Assembly: GCA_900769615.1 (NCBI GenBank)
Contig: CAAGHH010000001.1
Span: 200,733 to 264,732 of the forward strand
DNA from: Selenomonadales bacterium
GTDB taxonomy: Bacteria; Bacillota; Negativicutes; Selenomonadales; Selenomonadaceae
Direction: 5' to 3'
Length of the DNA stretch: 64,000 nt
Every line of letters begins with the position of its first letter. The first letter of the stretch is position 1. Positions 17,789 through 27,049 of this stretch are shown in pieces. Below the pieces are notes generated by a model that saw nothing but the letters and a program-made list of their open reading frames with translations, made no database searches and had not been told where the DNA came from. The translations under genes and the position numbers were made by a program.

Positions 17789-17995
17789 GTGGCATATGGT
17801 ATTGTTAGAATATCGAAAAATGAGTTGCTTTGTGACTCTGTAACCAACAGGCCGATAGTTTTTGCGGATAAAAATTCTGCCTGGAAAAAAATTGATGAGT
17901 ATGATAGAAAAGGGACAGACTTGATAGTAGTAAACATTGAAGAATGGGAAAAATTGCTCAGGGATAGTATACTGATCCCGATGTGGCAATTTTAG
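17789..17995 (+). CDS. small hypothetical protein
   Basis: A 68-residue protein starting at GTG 17789, preceded by GGAAAGGG at about 17774. The sequence is charged and soluble (NRPIVFADKNSAWKKIDEYD, then DLIVVNIEEWEKLL), with no membrane helix or known motif. The codon use resembles its neighbours. It stands alone between two hairpins. I do not recognise it. Confidence 0.55.
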   Translation: MAYGIVRISKNELLCDSVTNRPIVFADKNSAWKKIDEYDRKGTDLIVVNIEEWEKLLRDSILIPMWQF

Positions 17996-18033
17996 TACAA
18001 GTATGAATTAGGACGGGGATTATACGGGGGATT

Positions 18034-18074
18034 GTGGGGCAGCGATGAGGGCGTTGCCCCACATTATCATTTTT
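18034..18074 (+). terminator. hairpin, probable terminator before pncB
   Basis: GTGGGGCA (18034-18041) pairs with TGCCCCAC (18055-18062); a short T stretch (ATTTTT) follows about 9 bp later. It is a weaker terminator that insulates pncB. Confidence 0.55.
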
Positions 18075-18101
18075 GCAAGTGATTTATTAAAATGATATAA
18101 T
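18073..18101 (+). promoter_or_regulatory. pncB promoter
   Basis: TTGCAA (18073-18078) and TATAAT (18096-18101) with a 17-bp spacer, 57 bp before the start codon. Confidence 0.75.
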
Positions 18102-18157
18102 AAAAAACATATATTGTTCATAGCAGCTGACCTTAATGGCGCATAGGAGGTGTCTTT

Positions 18158-19615
18158 ATGACACAATTTGATAAAAGAAATATAACCATGATGATGGATT
18201 TTTATGAAATGACTATGGCGAATGGCTATTTTCAGGATCATGATAAAGATGTGCAAGTAGCATTTGATGTTTTTTATCGGGCTAATCCCGATGATGGCGG
18301 TTTTGCTATTTTTGCCGGGTTGGAACAGGTTATAGAGTATGTTGAAAATATGGAATTTTCCGCAGAAGATGTAGAATATTTCCGTCAGCAGCAGATGTTT
18401 TCAGAAGAATTCTTAAATTATCTAGCAAATTTTCATTTTTCTGGTGATATTTATGCCATGCCTGAAGGCACGATTATGTATCCTAATGAACCGTGCATAA
18501 CGGTCGTGGCACCACTTATCGACGCGCAGTTAGTGGAAACGGCTATTTTAGCGCAGATAAATCATCAATCACTTATTGCAACTAAAGCTCGCCGCATCGT
18601 ACGGGCAGCCAATGGTCGGGTCGTGTCAGATTTTGGTGCACGCAGAGCGCATAATATGGATGCTGCTACTTATGGTGCTCGGGCAGCTTATATCGGAGGC
18701 GTGGCAGGTACGGCTACGGTTTCTGCCGGTCAAATGTTTAATATCCCAATTTCGGGAACAATGGCGCATAGCTGGGTAATGTTCTATGGCGACGAGTATG
18801 AAGCATTCAAAAAATATGCTGAAACTTATCCTGATGCCACTGTGCTGTTAGTTGATACCTATGATGTAATCCATTCGGGTATCCCTAACGCCATAAAAGT
18901 AGCCCATGAGGTGTTAGAACCAATGGGCAAGCGACTCATGGGCATCCGTATTGATTCAGGCGATTTAGCTTATCTTTCCAAGCGGGTGCGCAAAATGCTG
19001 GATGCAGCTGGTTTAGAGGATTGCAAAATAGTTGTATCTAATAGCCTGGACGAATTTACGGTAGCATCGCTTTTGAATCAGGGAGCATATATTGATGCTT
19101 TTGGTATTGGCGAACGCCTTATTACCGCTAAATCGGAGCCTGTATTTGGTGCTGTTTATAAACTGGCTGCCGTTGGTGAAAACGGTGAATTTGCGCCAAG
19201 AATAAAGGTATCCGAAAATGTAGAAAAAATAACGAATCCGGGGTTAAAAGATCTGTATCGTATCTATGATGCGCAAGGTCATGCGGTGGCAGATCTGTTG
19301 GCTGAATGTGGTGAAGCCGTAGATTTAAGTGAGTCATTTCGTTATGTAGATCCGCAAAAACCGTGGAAAAACCGGACATTTGATGATTGTACGTGCAAAA
19401 ATTTACGTAAAATATATGTTCGTCAGGGTAAGAGAACCGAAAAGCTTCCTGACCTCGGTGAAATACGCAATTATGTAAAGCAACAGTTAGATAGCGAGAT
19501 TTGGGAAGAAGAACAGCGTTTTGAAAATCCACATAAACATTACCTCGATATGACACCTAAATATTATGAGCTGAAGATGGAACTGTTATCCAAAACACGT
19601 GAGGCACATGCATGA
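18158..19615 (+). CDS. pncB: nicotinate phosphoribosyltransferase
   Basis: A 485-residue enzyme of NAD salvage that joins nicotinate to phosphoribosyl pyrophosphate, driven by ATP. Start ATG 18158 follows TAGGAGGTG. Motifs: the N-terminal MMMDFYEMTMANGYF, the active-site region RRAHNMDAATYGARAAYIGG, GTMAHSWVMFYGDEYEAF and the C-terminal phosphate-binding GIRIDSGDLAYLSKRVR with GIGERL. The C-terminal extension fits the longer Gram-positive type. Its stop overlaps the start of aroE (ATGA), so the two genes are translationally coupled although their pathways differ. Confidence 0.95.
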   Translation: MTQFDKRNITMMMDFYEMTMANGYFQDHDKDVQVAFDVFYRANPDDGGFAIFAGLEQVIEYVENMEFSAEDVEYFRQQQMFSEEFLNYLANFHFSGDIYAMPEGTIMYPNEPCITVVAPLIDAQLVETAILAQINHQSLIATKARRIVRAANGRVVSDFGARRAHNMDAATYGARAAYIGGVAGTATVSAGQMFNIPISGTMAHSWVMFYGDEYEAFKKYAETYPDATVLLVDTYDVIHSGIPNAIKVAHEVLEPMGKRLMGIRIDSGDLAYLSKRVRKMLDAAGLEDCKIVVSNSLDEFTVASLLNQGAYIDAFGIGERLITAKSEPVFGAVYKLAAVGENGEFAPRIKVSENVEKITNPGLKDLYRIYDAQGHAVADLLAECGEAVDLSESFRYVDPQKPWKNRTFDDCTCKNLRKIYVRQGKRTEKLPDLGEIRNYVKQQLDSEIWEEEQRFENPHKHYLDMTPKYYELKMELLSKTREAHA

Positions 19616-20466
19616 TGATAAAGGGAACTACTAAAAATCTTGGCGTTATGGGCTGGCCAATAGCCCATTCACTGTCACCAGTATTGCAAAATGCAGCTAT
19701 TGCGGCCGCTGATTTAGACTATACTTATATGGCACTGCCAGTGAAACCGGAAGCTTTAGCAGCTGCTGTAAACGGTTTAAAAGCATTGCAATTTCGTGGG
19801 GTTAATGTTACCATTCCGCACAAGACGGCTATTATGCCATTGTTAGATGAAATCGATGAAGATGCTCGGATAATTGGTGCTGTCAATACGGTAGTAAATG
19901 ATGATGGCAAATTAACTGGTTACAATACGGATGTAACTGGATTTATTGATGCCATGCTGGCTAGAGGATTTAAACCCAAGGCTAAAGAAGTTGTGCTGCT
20001 CGGTGCTGGCGGTGCGGCCAGGGCAGTTGTCTGGGGACTTATCAAGGCTGGGGTCAAAACCATTAATATTGGCGTGCGTAATCCTAAAAAAGTGCAGCCT
20101 TTAGCCGATGAATTCAGTACCTATGGCAGTATTACGGTATTTAACTGGGAAGATGAAAACTTTTCAGCTAAACTTGCCCAGGCTGATCTCTTGGTTAATA
20201 CAACTCCTTTAGGTATGTCGCCTAAGATAGATGCGATGCCACCAGTTGACTGGAAACTCATAAAACAGACAGCCTTTGTTTATGACATAATTTATACTCC
20301 AGCGGAAACTAAGCTTTTACGGGAAGCTCGCGAGCATGGACATGAAACCTTAAATGGCGAAGGGATGCTGGCAGGTCAAGGAGCAGCCGCTTTTAGCAAA
20401 TGGACTGGGGTAAAGCCGGATATTGATGTTATGAAGCAAGCGTTGCGAGATGCTTTGTTAGGATAG
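19612..20466 (+). CDS. aroE: shikimate dehydrogenase (NADP+)
   Basis: A 284-residue enzyme that reduces 3-dehydroshikimate to shikimate with NADPH in aromatic amino acid synthesis. What shows it: GWPIAHSLSPVLQNAAI (substrate-binding Ser motif), NVTIPHKTAIMPLLDEID with the catalytic Lys, AVNTVV, YNTDVTGF with the catalytic Asp, the Rossmann GAGGAARAVVWGL, and the C-terminal LNGEGMLAGQGAAAF. It overlaps pncB by four bases and is followed by a strong terminator. It may start at 19615, the second ATG. Confidence 0.95.
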   Translation: MMIKGTTKNLGVMGWPIAHSLSPVLQNAAIAAADLDYTYMALPVKPEALAAAVNGLKALQFRGVNVTIPHKTAIMPLLDEIDEDARIIGAVNTVVNDDGKLTGYNTDVTGFIDAMLARGFKPKAKEVVLLGAGGAARAVVWGLIKAGVKTINIGVRNPKKVQPLADEFSTYGSITVFNWEDENFSAKLAQADLLVNTTPLGMSPKIDAMPPVDWKLIKQTAFVYDIIYTPAETKLLREAREHGHETLNGEGMLAGQGAAAFSKWTGVKPDIDVMKQALRDALLG

Positions 20467-20493
20467 CAGTCATAAGAAAGCAATAGAATTAGC

Positions 20494-20529
20494 AAAAGAG
20501 AGTCATCACATTGGTGGTGACTCTCTTTT
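20494..20529 (+). terminator. terminator after aroE
   Basis: AAAAGAGAGTCA (20494 on) pairs with TGACTCTCTTTT (to 20529) around a CATTGG-type loop. The stem is nearly symmetrical, with A and T runs at its ends. Confidence 0.88.
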
Positions 20530-20696
20530 GAAGACTATGACGATAATGCATATTGCTTGCTAAGGCAGCTGATACGTGGCTTATGGTGGAGAAATTTATT
20601 GTTTTATGATAAAATAATAACTATGTGGGCTAAAGTGAAGTCTAACGCAAAAATAAATGCGGACTTCTTTTGAGCAGAATAACAGGAGGTTTTTGT

Positions 20697-21824
20697 TTGG
20701 CTGCTATTACCTATGAATTAATAAAAAAAGATGAAAAAACGGGAGCTCGGGCAGGGATTATTCACACGCCACACGGCAGTTTTCCGACGCCTATCTTTAT
20801 GCCAGTTGGCACTCAGGCATCGGTAAAAGGAGTTTCGCCTGACGAGTTGAAGGATTTAGGTGCGGGTATTATTTTATCAAATACCTATCATCTATTTTTG
20901 CGTCCCGGTATGGAGCTTATAAAAGAAGCTGGTGGTTTGCATAAATTTATGCATTGGGATAGAGCTATCTTGACTGATAGTGGCGGATTTCAGGTATTTT
21001 CGTTAGGTGATTTGCGAAAAATTACGGAAGAAGGGGTGACTTTCCGTTCACATATTGATGGTTCGAAAAAGTTTCTATCCCCAGAGGTTTCGATGCAAGT
21101 ACAGATGTGCTTAGGTTCAGATATCGTTATGGCGTTTGATGAATGTGTGCCATATCCAGCGGATCATGATTATGCTAAACGTTCGTCTGAGAGAACCTTG
21201 CGCTGGGCTAAGCGTTGTCAGGATACGATGACAGCACCTAATCAAGGCCTTTTTGGCATTGTGCAGGGCGGTATGTATAAGGATTTGCGCAAATGGCATG
21301 CGCAGGAATTAGTTGATATGGATTTCCCTGGTTATGCTGTCGGTGGACTTTCGGTTGGCGAACCGCCAGAGCTTATGTATGAGATGCTGGAGTATTCGAC
21401 CTCATTGCTTCCCGAAAACAAACCGCGTTATCTGATGGGGGTCGGTACGCCTGATCATCTGGTAGAAGGGGTGATGCGTGGTATTGACATGTTCGACTGC
21501 GTTTATCCAACCCGTGTAGCACGCAATGGTATGGCAATGACCTGGACAGGACGCCTTATTATGAAAAATGCTAACCTTACGCATGATCATAATGTTATCG
21601 AAGAAGGCTGTGGCTGCTATGCCTGCCGTAATGGTTACACTAGAGCTTATATTAGGCATTTAGTGCGGGCTGGTGAAATATTTGGTCTCAGATTGCTTTC
21701 ATTGCACAATCTGTATTTCTTAGAAGAGTTCGTTCGCCGTATGCGCCAGTCAATTATTGATGGTAAGTTTAGTGAATTCCGTCAGGATTTTTTAGCCAAT
21801 TATCAAAAAAATGCTGTTAAGTAA
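20697..21824 (+). CDS. tgt: queuine tRNA-ribosyltransferase (tRNA-guanine transglycosylase)
   Basis: A 375-residue enzyme that exchanges guanine 34 of GUN-anticodon tRNAs for a queuosine precursor. Start TTG 20697 is set by AGGAGGT at 20684-20690. Motifs: GAGIILSNTYHLFLRPG, ILTDSGGFQVFSLGDLRKI with the catalytic Asp, GGLSVGEP, the second Asp in GIDMFDCVYPTR, and the zinc site CGCYACRNGYTRAYIRHL. It heads an operon with yajC, fthC and secDF, an order common to many bacteria. A small GAAGTC/GACTTC hairpin precedes it; it does not match a preQ1 riboswitch. Confidence 0.96.
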   Translation: MAAITYELIKKDEKTGARAGIIHTPHGSFPTPIFMPVGTQASVKGVSPDELKDLGAGIILSNTYHLFLRPGMELIKEAGGLHKFMHWDRAILTDSGGFQVFSLGDLRKITEEGVTFRSHIDGSKKFLSPEVSMQVQMCLGSDIVMAFDECVPYPADHDYAKRSSERTLRWAKRCQDTMTAPNQGLFGIVQGGMYKDLRKWHAQELVDMDFPGYAVGGLSVGEPPELMYEMLEYSTSLLPENKPRYLMGVGTPDHLVEGVMRGIDMFDCVYPTRVARNGMAMTWTGRLIMKNANLTHDHNVIEEGCGCYACRNGYTRAYIRHLVRAGEIFGLRLLSLHNLYFLEEFVRRMRQSIIDGKFSEFRQDFLANYQKNAVK

Positions 21825-21846
21825 AGCAAGTTAAGGAGAAAAGAAT

Positions 21847-22131
21847 ATGGAACAAGAAATGATGGCATTAGGCACTTGGGGACCAATTATTGTAATGGTC
21901 TTGATTTTTTATTTTTTACTGTATCGTCCGCAGAAAAATGCGCAAAAACGTCGTCGCAGTATGTTAGACAGTTTAAAAGTCGGTCACGAGGTTATGACCA
22001 TAGGTGGTATTTACGGTAAGATTAAAGCCATTGACGATAAAGTAGTTAAGCTGCAAATAGCTGAAAATACTGTTATTGAGGTTTCGCGTTCAGCGATTAA
22101 TGCTAATATTACCGAAGATAAACAGGCGTAA
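21847..22131 (+). CDS. yajC: preprotein translocase subunit YajC
   Basis: A 94-residue Sec accessory protein. One N-terminal membrane helix (GPIIVMVLIFYFLLYR) is followed by the hallmark PQKNAQKRRRSMLDSLKVGHEVMTIGGIYGKI. YajC binds SecDF and assists export. It lies between tgt and secD, separated from the latter by fthC. AAGGAG precedes the start. Confidence 0.95.
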   Translation: MEQEMMALGTWGPIIVMVLIFYFLLYRPQKNAQKRRRSMLDSLKVGHEVMTIGGIYGKIKAIDDKVVKLQIAENTVIEVSRSAINANITEDKQA

Positions 22132-22134
22132 ATT

Positions 22135-22725
22135 ATGATAGCTGAGGCAGTGTTAGCGGAGAATAAAAAAGCCCTTCGCGCTAGTATTAAACAAAAAAGA
22201 AGGGCTCTTAGCATAGAGTACCGCCAGCAAGCTAGCCGTAAAATGCAAGCAAAGCTTACAAGGCTTCCTTGCTATCAAGCGGCTGAATATATAATGCTAT
22301 ATATGGCTATGCAAGATGAGGTTCAGCTCGATGAACTTATAGCTATGGTGTTAAAGGATGGCAAAAAAGCTGCTATTCCGTTAGTTACTGGTGCTGGGCT
22401 GATGGAAGCCGTTGAACTAAGTGATATGGCTGATTTAGTACCGGATAAATATGGTATCAAGACGGTAAGCGAGGAAAAGCGAAGGCTTATTGCTCCGGAT
22501 AAAATTGATCTTATAATTGTACCAGGGGTCGCTTTTGATAAAGCCGGACATCGCTTGGGGATGGGCGGTGGCTTTTATGACCGTTTTATGCTGAGAGCCT
22601 CTAGGGCAGTAAGAGCGGCTTTAGCTTATGATTGCCAGCTGCTAGCGGCTGTTCCAGCTCAGGCACATGACTTAGCAGTTGATTATATTATTACTGAAAA
22701 ACAAAATATAGCTTTAACCAAATAA
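22135..22725 (+). CDS. 5-formyltetrahydrofolate cyclo-ligase
   Basis: A 196-residue enzyme that converts 5-formyl-THF to 5,10-methenyl-THF with ATP. The C-terminal signature PGVAFDKAGHRLGMGGGFYDRFM (first part the ATP/Mg loop) is clear, as is the N-terminal RASIKQKRRALS. It starts 3 bp after yajC with no good ribosome site, so translation probably depends on coupling. Its presence inside the yajC-secD stretch is unusual in function, though not harmful to the operon. The usual name is fthC, YgfA or MTHFS. Confidence 0.92.
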   Translation: MIAEAVLAENKKALRASIKQKRRALSIEYRQQASRKMQAKLTRLPCYQAAEYIMLYMAMQDEVQLDELIAMVLKDGKKAAIPLVTGAGLMEAVELSDMADLVPDKYGIKTVSEEKRRLIAPDKIDLIIVPGVAFDKAGHRLGMGGGFYDRFMLRASRAVRAALAYDCQLLAAVPAQAHDLAVDYIITEKQNIALTK

Positions 22726-22758
22726 AAATAAAATTTAAAATGGAAAGGATTGAATCCA

Positions 22759-24012
22759 TTGAAAAGAGACAGTCTTATGAAACTGATTGTCTGTGTTGTT
22801 GCTATTATTGGTATTTTTATTGCTTTTGTAAAACCATTAGCGTTTTCCATTCGGCAAGGTCTTGATTTGCAAGGTGGTACGCATGTAGTTTTAGAGGCTG
22901 AGGACACAGATATCGCCCAAGTAAACGATGACGCTATGAATCGGGTCGTAGCTATTATGGAAAAGCGAGTAAATTCGTTAGGACTTACCGAGCCTATCAT
23001 TCAGCGTGAGGGAGAACGCCGAGTTATTATTGAGCTTCCAGGGGTAAAAGATCCGGATGCAGCCATTAAGACTATCGGCAAGACCGCCATGCTCGAATTT
23101 AAGGATGAAGAAGGCAATACGGTTCTTACGGGTACTGATTTAAAAGATGCGCAGGCAGCGACTAATTCGCAAAATGGTCAAAATGTAGTTAACCTTGAAT
23201 TTTCCGATGAAGGTGCCAAGAAATTTGCTGACCTTACGACTAAAAATGTTGGTCGTACCATTGCTATCTTGCTTGATGGCGAGATCCTTACGGCGCCTAA
23301 TGTCCGCGAGCCTATCTTAGGTGGCAAGGCAGAAATTTCTGGTCAGAAGACTTTGGAGGAAGCGCAAAATTTGGCGGTGGTTTTACGCAGTGGTGCTCTG
23401 CCAGTAAAAGTAAATATTATCGAAACTCGTACCGTTGGTCCGTCCTTAGGACAGGATTCCAAGGATAAATCTGAATTTGCCTTTGCTGTTGGTATCGGGG
23501 CCGTCTTGTTATTCATGGTACTTTTCTATCGTTTGTCAGGTTTTATTGCCGATGTGGCTTTGATGGCCTATACAGTTATGCTGCTGGGGCTGTTGTATCT
23601 TTTGGATGCAACGCTTACTTTGCCAGGTGTAGCTGGTATCATCTTGACCATAGGTATGGCGGTTGATGCTAACGTGCTTATTTTTGAACACTTTAAAGAA
23701 GAATATCAGATTCAAGGCAAATCATTGCGTTTGTCGATGGATGCAGGCTTTAAGCGAGCCTTTACCACCATTTTTGACTCTAATATAACTACGATTATCG
23801 CAGCTGGCGTCTTGTTCTTCTTGGGAACTGGTACGATTAAAGGTTTTGCTATCACTCTGGGTATAGGTACTATGCTATCAATGTTTACGGCGATTACCCT
23901 GTCGCAGTATATGTTAAAGCTTATGATTAATTCTAAGATTTTTGATAGTCCTGGTGCTTATGGTGCTAATGGTTTTATGTTGTGGAAAAAGGAGGATATG
24001 AAGCATGACTAA
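22759..24012 (+). CDS. secD: protein translocase subunit SecD
   Basis: A 417-residue polytopic membrane protein that, with SecF, uses the proton-motive force to pull exported proteins out of the SecYEG channel. I choose TTG 22759, nine bases after AAAGGA; TTG 22750 is too close to that site. The N-terminal helix is followed by GLDLQGGTHVVLEAE (D1 motif), the periplasmic P1 domain, and the C-terminal block with GLLYLLDATLTLPGVAGIIL, TIGMAVDANVLIFE (D4-type motif) and a last helix set. It overlaps secF by eight bases. Confidence 0.96.
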   Translation: MKRDSLMKLIVCVVAIIGIFIAFVKPLAFSIRQGLDLQGGTHVVLEAEDTDIAQVNDDAMNRVVAIMEKRVNSLGLTEPIIQREGERRVIIELPGVKDPDAAIKTIGKTAMLEFKDEEGNTVLTGTDLKDAQAATNSQNGQNVVNLEFSDEGAKKFADLTTKNVGRTIAILLDGEILTAPNVREPILGGKAEISGQKTLEEAQNLAVVLRSGALPVKVNIIETRTVGPSLGQDSKDKSEFAFAVGIGAVLLFMVLFYRLSGFIADVALMAYTVMLLGLLYLLDATLTLPGVAGIILTIGMAVDANVLIFEHFKEEYQIQGKSLRLSMDAGFKRAFTTIFDSNITTIIAAGVLFFLGTGTIKGFAITLGIGTMLSMFTAITLSQYMLKLMINSKIFDSPGAYGANGFMLWKKEDMKHD

Positions 24013-24922
24013 GTTCAATATTGCCGGACATACCAAAGTCTGGTTCATAATCTCCCTTTTAGTGATAATACCGGGTATTTTCTGCATGTTCACCAAAGGC
24101 TTTAACTTTGGTATTGACTTTACTGGCGGCACGATTATTGATTTAAAATTTGACCAGCCAGTAACTATTCAGCAGGTTCGTTCAAGTCTGGCTAATTTTG
24201 GTTATGAAGGCGCACAGATTCAGCTGTCAGGAGCTCAGTCAGATGTTTTAGAATCCAATGATGTTATGATTCGGACAACTGATATGGAAGAAGAACAACG
24301 TAAAACGGTTATGGCAGGACTGAAAAATGATGTTGGCAATTATACTGTTTTACGCGAAGAAAAGGTTGGTGCTACTATCGGTGGTGAATTAATCACCAAT
24401 GCGGTAATGGCCTTAGTCGTATCATGGGCGTTAATTATAATGTATGTTGCTTATCGCTTTGAATGGCGCTTTGGTGTAGCAGCGGTGTTAGCACTCATTC
24501 ATGACCTTTTGATAGTGCTTACCATATTTTCGGTTACGGGACGTCAGGTTGACTCATCCTTCATTGCAGCTTTGCTGACGATTGTTGGTTATTCAATTAA
24601 CGATACGATAGTTATTTTTGATCGTATTCGGGAGAACTTGAGACTGCATTTCCGTCGTGGCGGCGATGTTGTTAAATTGGTAAATACGTCTATTTTCCAA
24701 ACGCTTACGCGTTCACTTTATACAGTATTTACCGTTATGTTTACGACCTTTGCTTTGTACTTCTTTGGTGGCGATACGACCAAAGATTTTGCCTTTGCTT
24801 TGCTGGTTGGTTTTGGTGTAGGCTGTTATTCATCAATTTTTATTGCCAGCCCGCTTTGGATGATGTTGCGCAATTGGGGCGATAAAAAAACGGCTCATTT
24901 AAAGACATCTGCTGCTAAATAA
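24005..24922 (+). CDS. secF: protein translocase subunit SecF
   Basis: A 305-residue partner of SecD with six membrane helices. Signature residues: FNFGIDFTGGTIIDLKF after the first helix, then ALIHDLLIVL, LLTIVGYSINDTIVIFDRIREN, and SLYTVFTVMFTTFALYFFGG. The start ATG 24005 lies within the end of secD behind AAAGGAGG, so the two are made in equal amounts. A terminator follows and ends the operon that began at tgt. Confidence 0.96.
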   Translation: MTKFNIAGHTKVWFIISLLVIIPGIFCMFTKGFNFGIDFTGGTIIDLKFDQPVTIQQVRSSLANFGYEGAQIQLSGAQSDVLESNDVMIRTTDMEEEQRKTVMAGLKNDVGNYTVLREEKVGATIGGELITNAVMALVVSWALIIMYVAYRFEWRFGVAAVLALIHDLLIVLTIFSVTGRQVDSSFIAALLTIVGYSINDTIVIFDRIRENLRLHFRRGGDVVKLVNTSIFQTLTRSLYTVFTVMFTTFALYFFGGDTTKDFAFALLVGFGVGCYSSIFIASPLWMMLRNWGDKKTAHLKTSAAK

Positions 24923-24937
24923 ATATTAGGCATGGTG

Positions 24938-24966
24938 GCCCGTTTTCATTTGAAAACGGGCTTTTG
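24938..24966 (+). terminator. terminator after secF
   Basis: GCCCGTTTTCA (24938-24948) pairs perfectly with TGAAAACGGGC (24951-24961), followed by TTTTG. Confidence 0.88.
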
Positions 24967-25040
24967 TATTTGACTGTTGGGAAAATATATGTTTACGCCA
25001 TATGGAAAATAATGTATGATATTAGGCAGGAGTTGTAAAC

Positions 25041-27008
25041 ATGATGAAACAGTGGAAACTATTAGATAAAGTGCCGGATTTATCCGGTTTAGCTAAAAAG
25101 ATAGGAGCGTCAGAGCTGATTGCAGGGGTGCTTTGGCATCGTGGGATACGAACAGCAGCGGCAGCCAAGGAATTTTTGCAGCCAGAAAAGCAGCCTTTTT
25201 ATGATCCGTATCTGATGAAGGATATGGATAAAGCCGTGGCTCGGGTAATTACAGCTATTGAACATGAAGAACATATAACGGTTTATGGTGACTATGATGT
25301 CGATGGTATGACGGCAACGTCGCTTATGCTGCACAATCTTAGAGCCTTGGGCGGCAAAGCGGATTTTTATATTCCTGATCGGCAAAAGGAAGGCTATGGT
25401 CTTAATTTAGAAGCATTGCAATATTTAGCCGAGCAGGGAACTAAGCTTTTATTGACGGTTGATTGTGGTATTGCATCCGTAGCTGATGTAGAGGGCATGA
25501 AAGGTAAATTAGATATTATAATTACTGATCATCATCTGCCAGGAGCGGTGCTGCCAGAGGCTTTGGCGGTAGTAAATCCGCATCGTGCTGATTGTGAATA
25601 TCCCGATAAGAATTTAGCTGGAGTAGGCGTAGCCTTTAAGCTTTGTCAGGCTTTATGGCAAAAGCTGGAAAATGAAAAATATGAACGTGATTTGGAATTA
25701 GTAGCCTTAGGAACCGTGGCTGATGTGGTGCCACTGCTAGGTGAAAATCGGCATATAGTAAAAACTGGGTTGGAAAATATGACCAATTCAACGTTTGCCG
25801 GTATAAGAGCGCTATTAAAAACAGCGGATGTCAGTGATAGCAGGCTTAATACGGGTCATGTCGGTTTCAGGCTGGCACCAAGATTGAATGCTGCTGGACG
25901 AATCGGCTCAGCGGTTAAAGGGGTGCATTTACTGCTGGCTAAAGACGAGGGCAAGGCTATGGAGCTAGCGATGGAACTTGATATGCTTAATAGTCAGCGG
26001 CAAGCTATTGAACAGGAAATATTGCAAAAGGCGGAAGCTTCGTTAAAAGAACAGGATTTAATAAACCTGCCGGCAATAGTAGTAGCTGGTGAAAATTGGA
26101 ATTCAGGTGTTATCGGTATTGTAGCTTCGCGGCTGGTTGATAAGTATTATAAGCCGGTTGTCGTGTTTAGCATCCAGGAGGATGGTGTATGCAAAGGATC
26201 CTGCCGCAGCATTGATGGCTTTAATATGTATGAAGCGTTAAAGCTTTGTCAAGATTACATAATTAAGTTTGGCGGACACGCGCAGGCAGCAGGGCTTTCA
26301 GTTGCTATAGCTGAACTTGATGATTTTAAGCAGGCTTTTTATAAGGTGGCAGCAGCTAAGCTTACGCCTGATGATTATATTCCTAAGGTTGAGGTAGAAG
26401 CTGAACTGGAGCCAAGCAAAGTTACTATTGACTTGGTAGAAGAATTAGATAAATTAGAGCCTTATGGTATGGGAAATCCTAAACCGTTATTTGGCTGGAA
26501 AAATATTCGCGCGAAGAGTGCTATGGTTATTGGCAGCCAAGGCCAGCATTTGCGGTTTCAGATTGGCACGGACGAAGCCTTGCGAACAGCACTTTTTTGG
26601 AATCAGGGCAGTATGGCAGGGATAGTTAATGCGGAAAATATCGATATAGTATATAGTCCAGCCATAAATGAATGGCAGGGAAGGCGCAGTTTGCAATGTA
26701 TGATAAATGCGCTTAATCCAGCGGCTGGGGAAAAAGTTTTTCCAGAGCGGGAAACGCTGGCAGAAATATATCGGTTGTTATATCAAATTCAGCAGCAGGA
26801 AGGCAAAATTCCCTATAATGCTACTGAACTAACTATTCAGTTTAACCAGCAACGTGCACATATATCGTTGTATACACTCAGTATTGGTTTGCGAATTTTT
26901 CAGGAACTTGGGATATTGCGGACAAATTTAACTGAAGAAAGTTATTATTTGCCCAAGGTGACGACAAAAATGGATTTAAGTAATTCGCCAACGTTTAGCC
27001 GTCACTAA
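25041..27008 (+). CDS. recJ: single-stranded-DNA-specific exonuclease RecJ
   Basis: A 655-residue DHH-family 5'-3' exonuclease for recombination and repair. Motifs: VYGDYDVDGMTATSLM (motif I, about residue 80), LLTVDCGI, IITDHHLPG (the DHH triad, about residue 162), VNPHRADCEYP, LGTVADVVPL, and the DHHA1 domain with SGVIGIVASRL and GGHAQAAGLSV. The OB-fold region (LEPYGMGNPKPLFGWKNI) follows. A C-terminal segment of ~90 residues resembles the Gram-positive RecJ tail. Start ATG 25041 follows AGGAG. It is directly followed by rel, a common pairing in Bacillota. Confidence 0.95.
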   Translation: MMKQWKLLDKVPDLSGLAKKIGASELIAGVLWHRGIRTAAAAKEFLQPEKQPFYDPYLMKDMDKAVARVITAIEHEEHITVYGDYDVDGMTATSLMLHNLRALGGKADFYIPDRQKEGYGLNLEALQYLAEQGTKLLLTVDCGIASVADVEGMKGKLDIIITDHHLPGAVLPEALAVVNPHRADCEYPDKNLAGVGVAFKLCQALWQKLENEKYERDLELVALGTVADVVPLLGENRHIVKTGLENMTNSTFAGIRALLKTADVSDSRLNTGHVGFRLAPRLNAAGRIGSAVKGVHLLLAKDEGKAMELAMELDMLNSQRQAIEQEILQKAEASLKEQDLINLPAIVVAGENWNSGVIGIVASRLVDKYYKPVVVFSIQEDGVCKGSCRSIDGFNMYEALKLCQDYIIKFGGHAQAAGLSVAIAELDDFKQAFYKVAAAKLTPDDYIPKVEVEAELEPSKVTIDLVEELDKLEPYGMGNPKPLFGWKNIRAKSAMVIGSQGQHLRFQIGTDEALRTALFWNQGSMAGIVNAENIDIVYSPAINEWQGRRSLQCMINALNPAAGEKVFPERETLAEIYRLLYQIQQQEGKIPYNATELTIQFNQQRAHISLYTLSIGLRIFQELGILRTNLTEESYYLPKVTTKMDLSNSPTFSRH

Positions 27009-27049
27009 ATAGCGTGAGAAAATATTGCGCTGGCTCAGGAGGGAATTTT

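Noticed and set aside
20637..20690. Possible preQ1 riboswitch before tgt
   Set aside because: There is a GAAGTC/GACTTC hairpin, but the preQ1-I consensus (pyrimidine-rich loop and A-rich tail) is not present.
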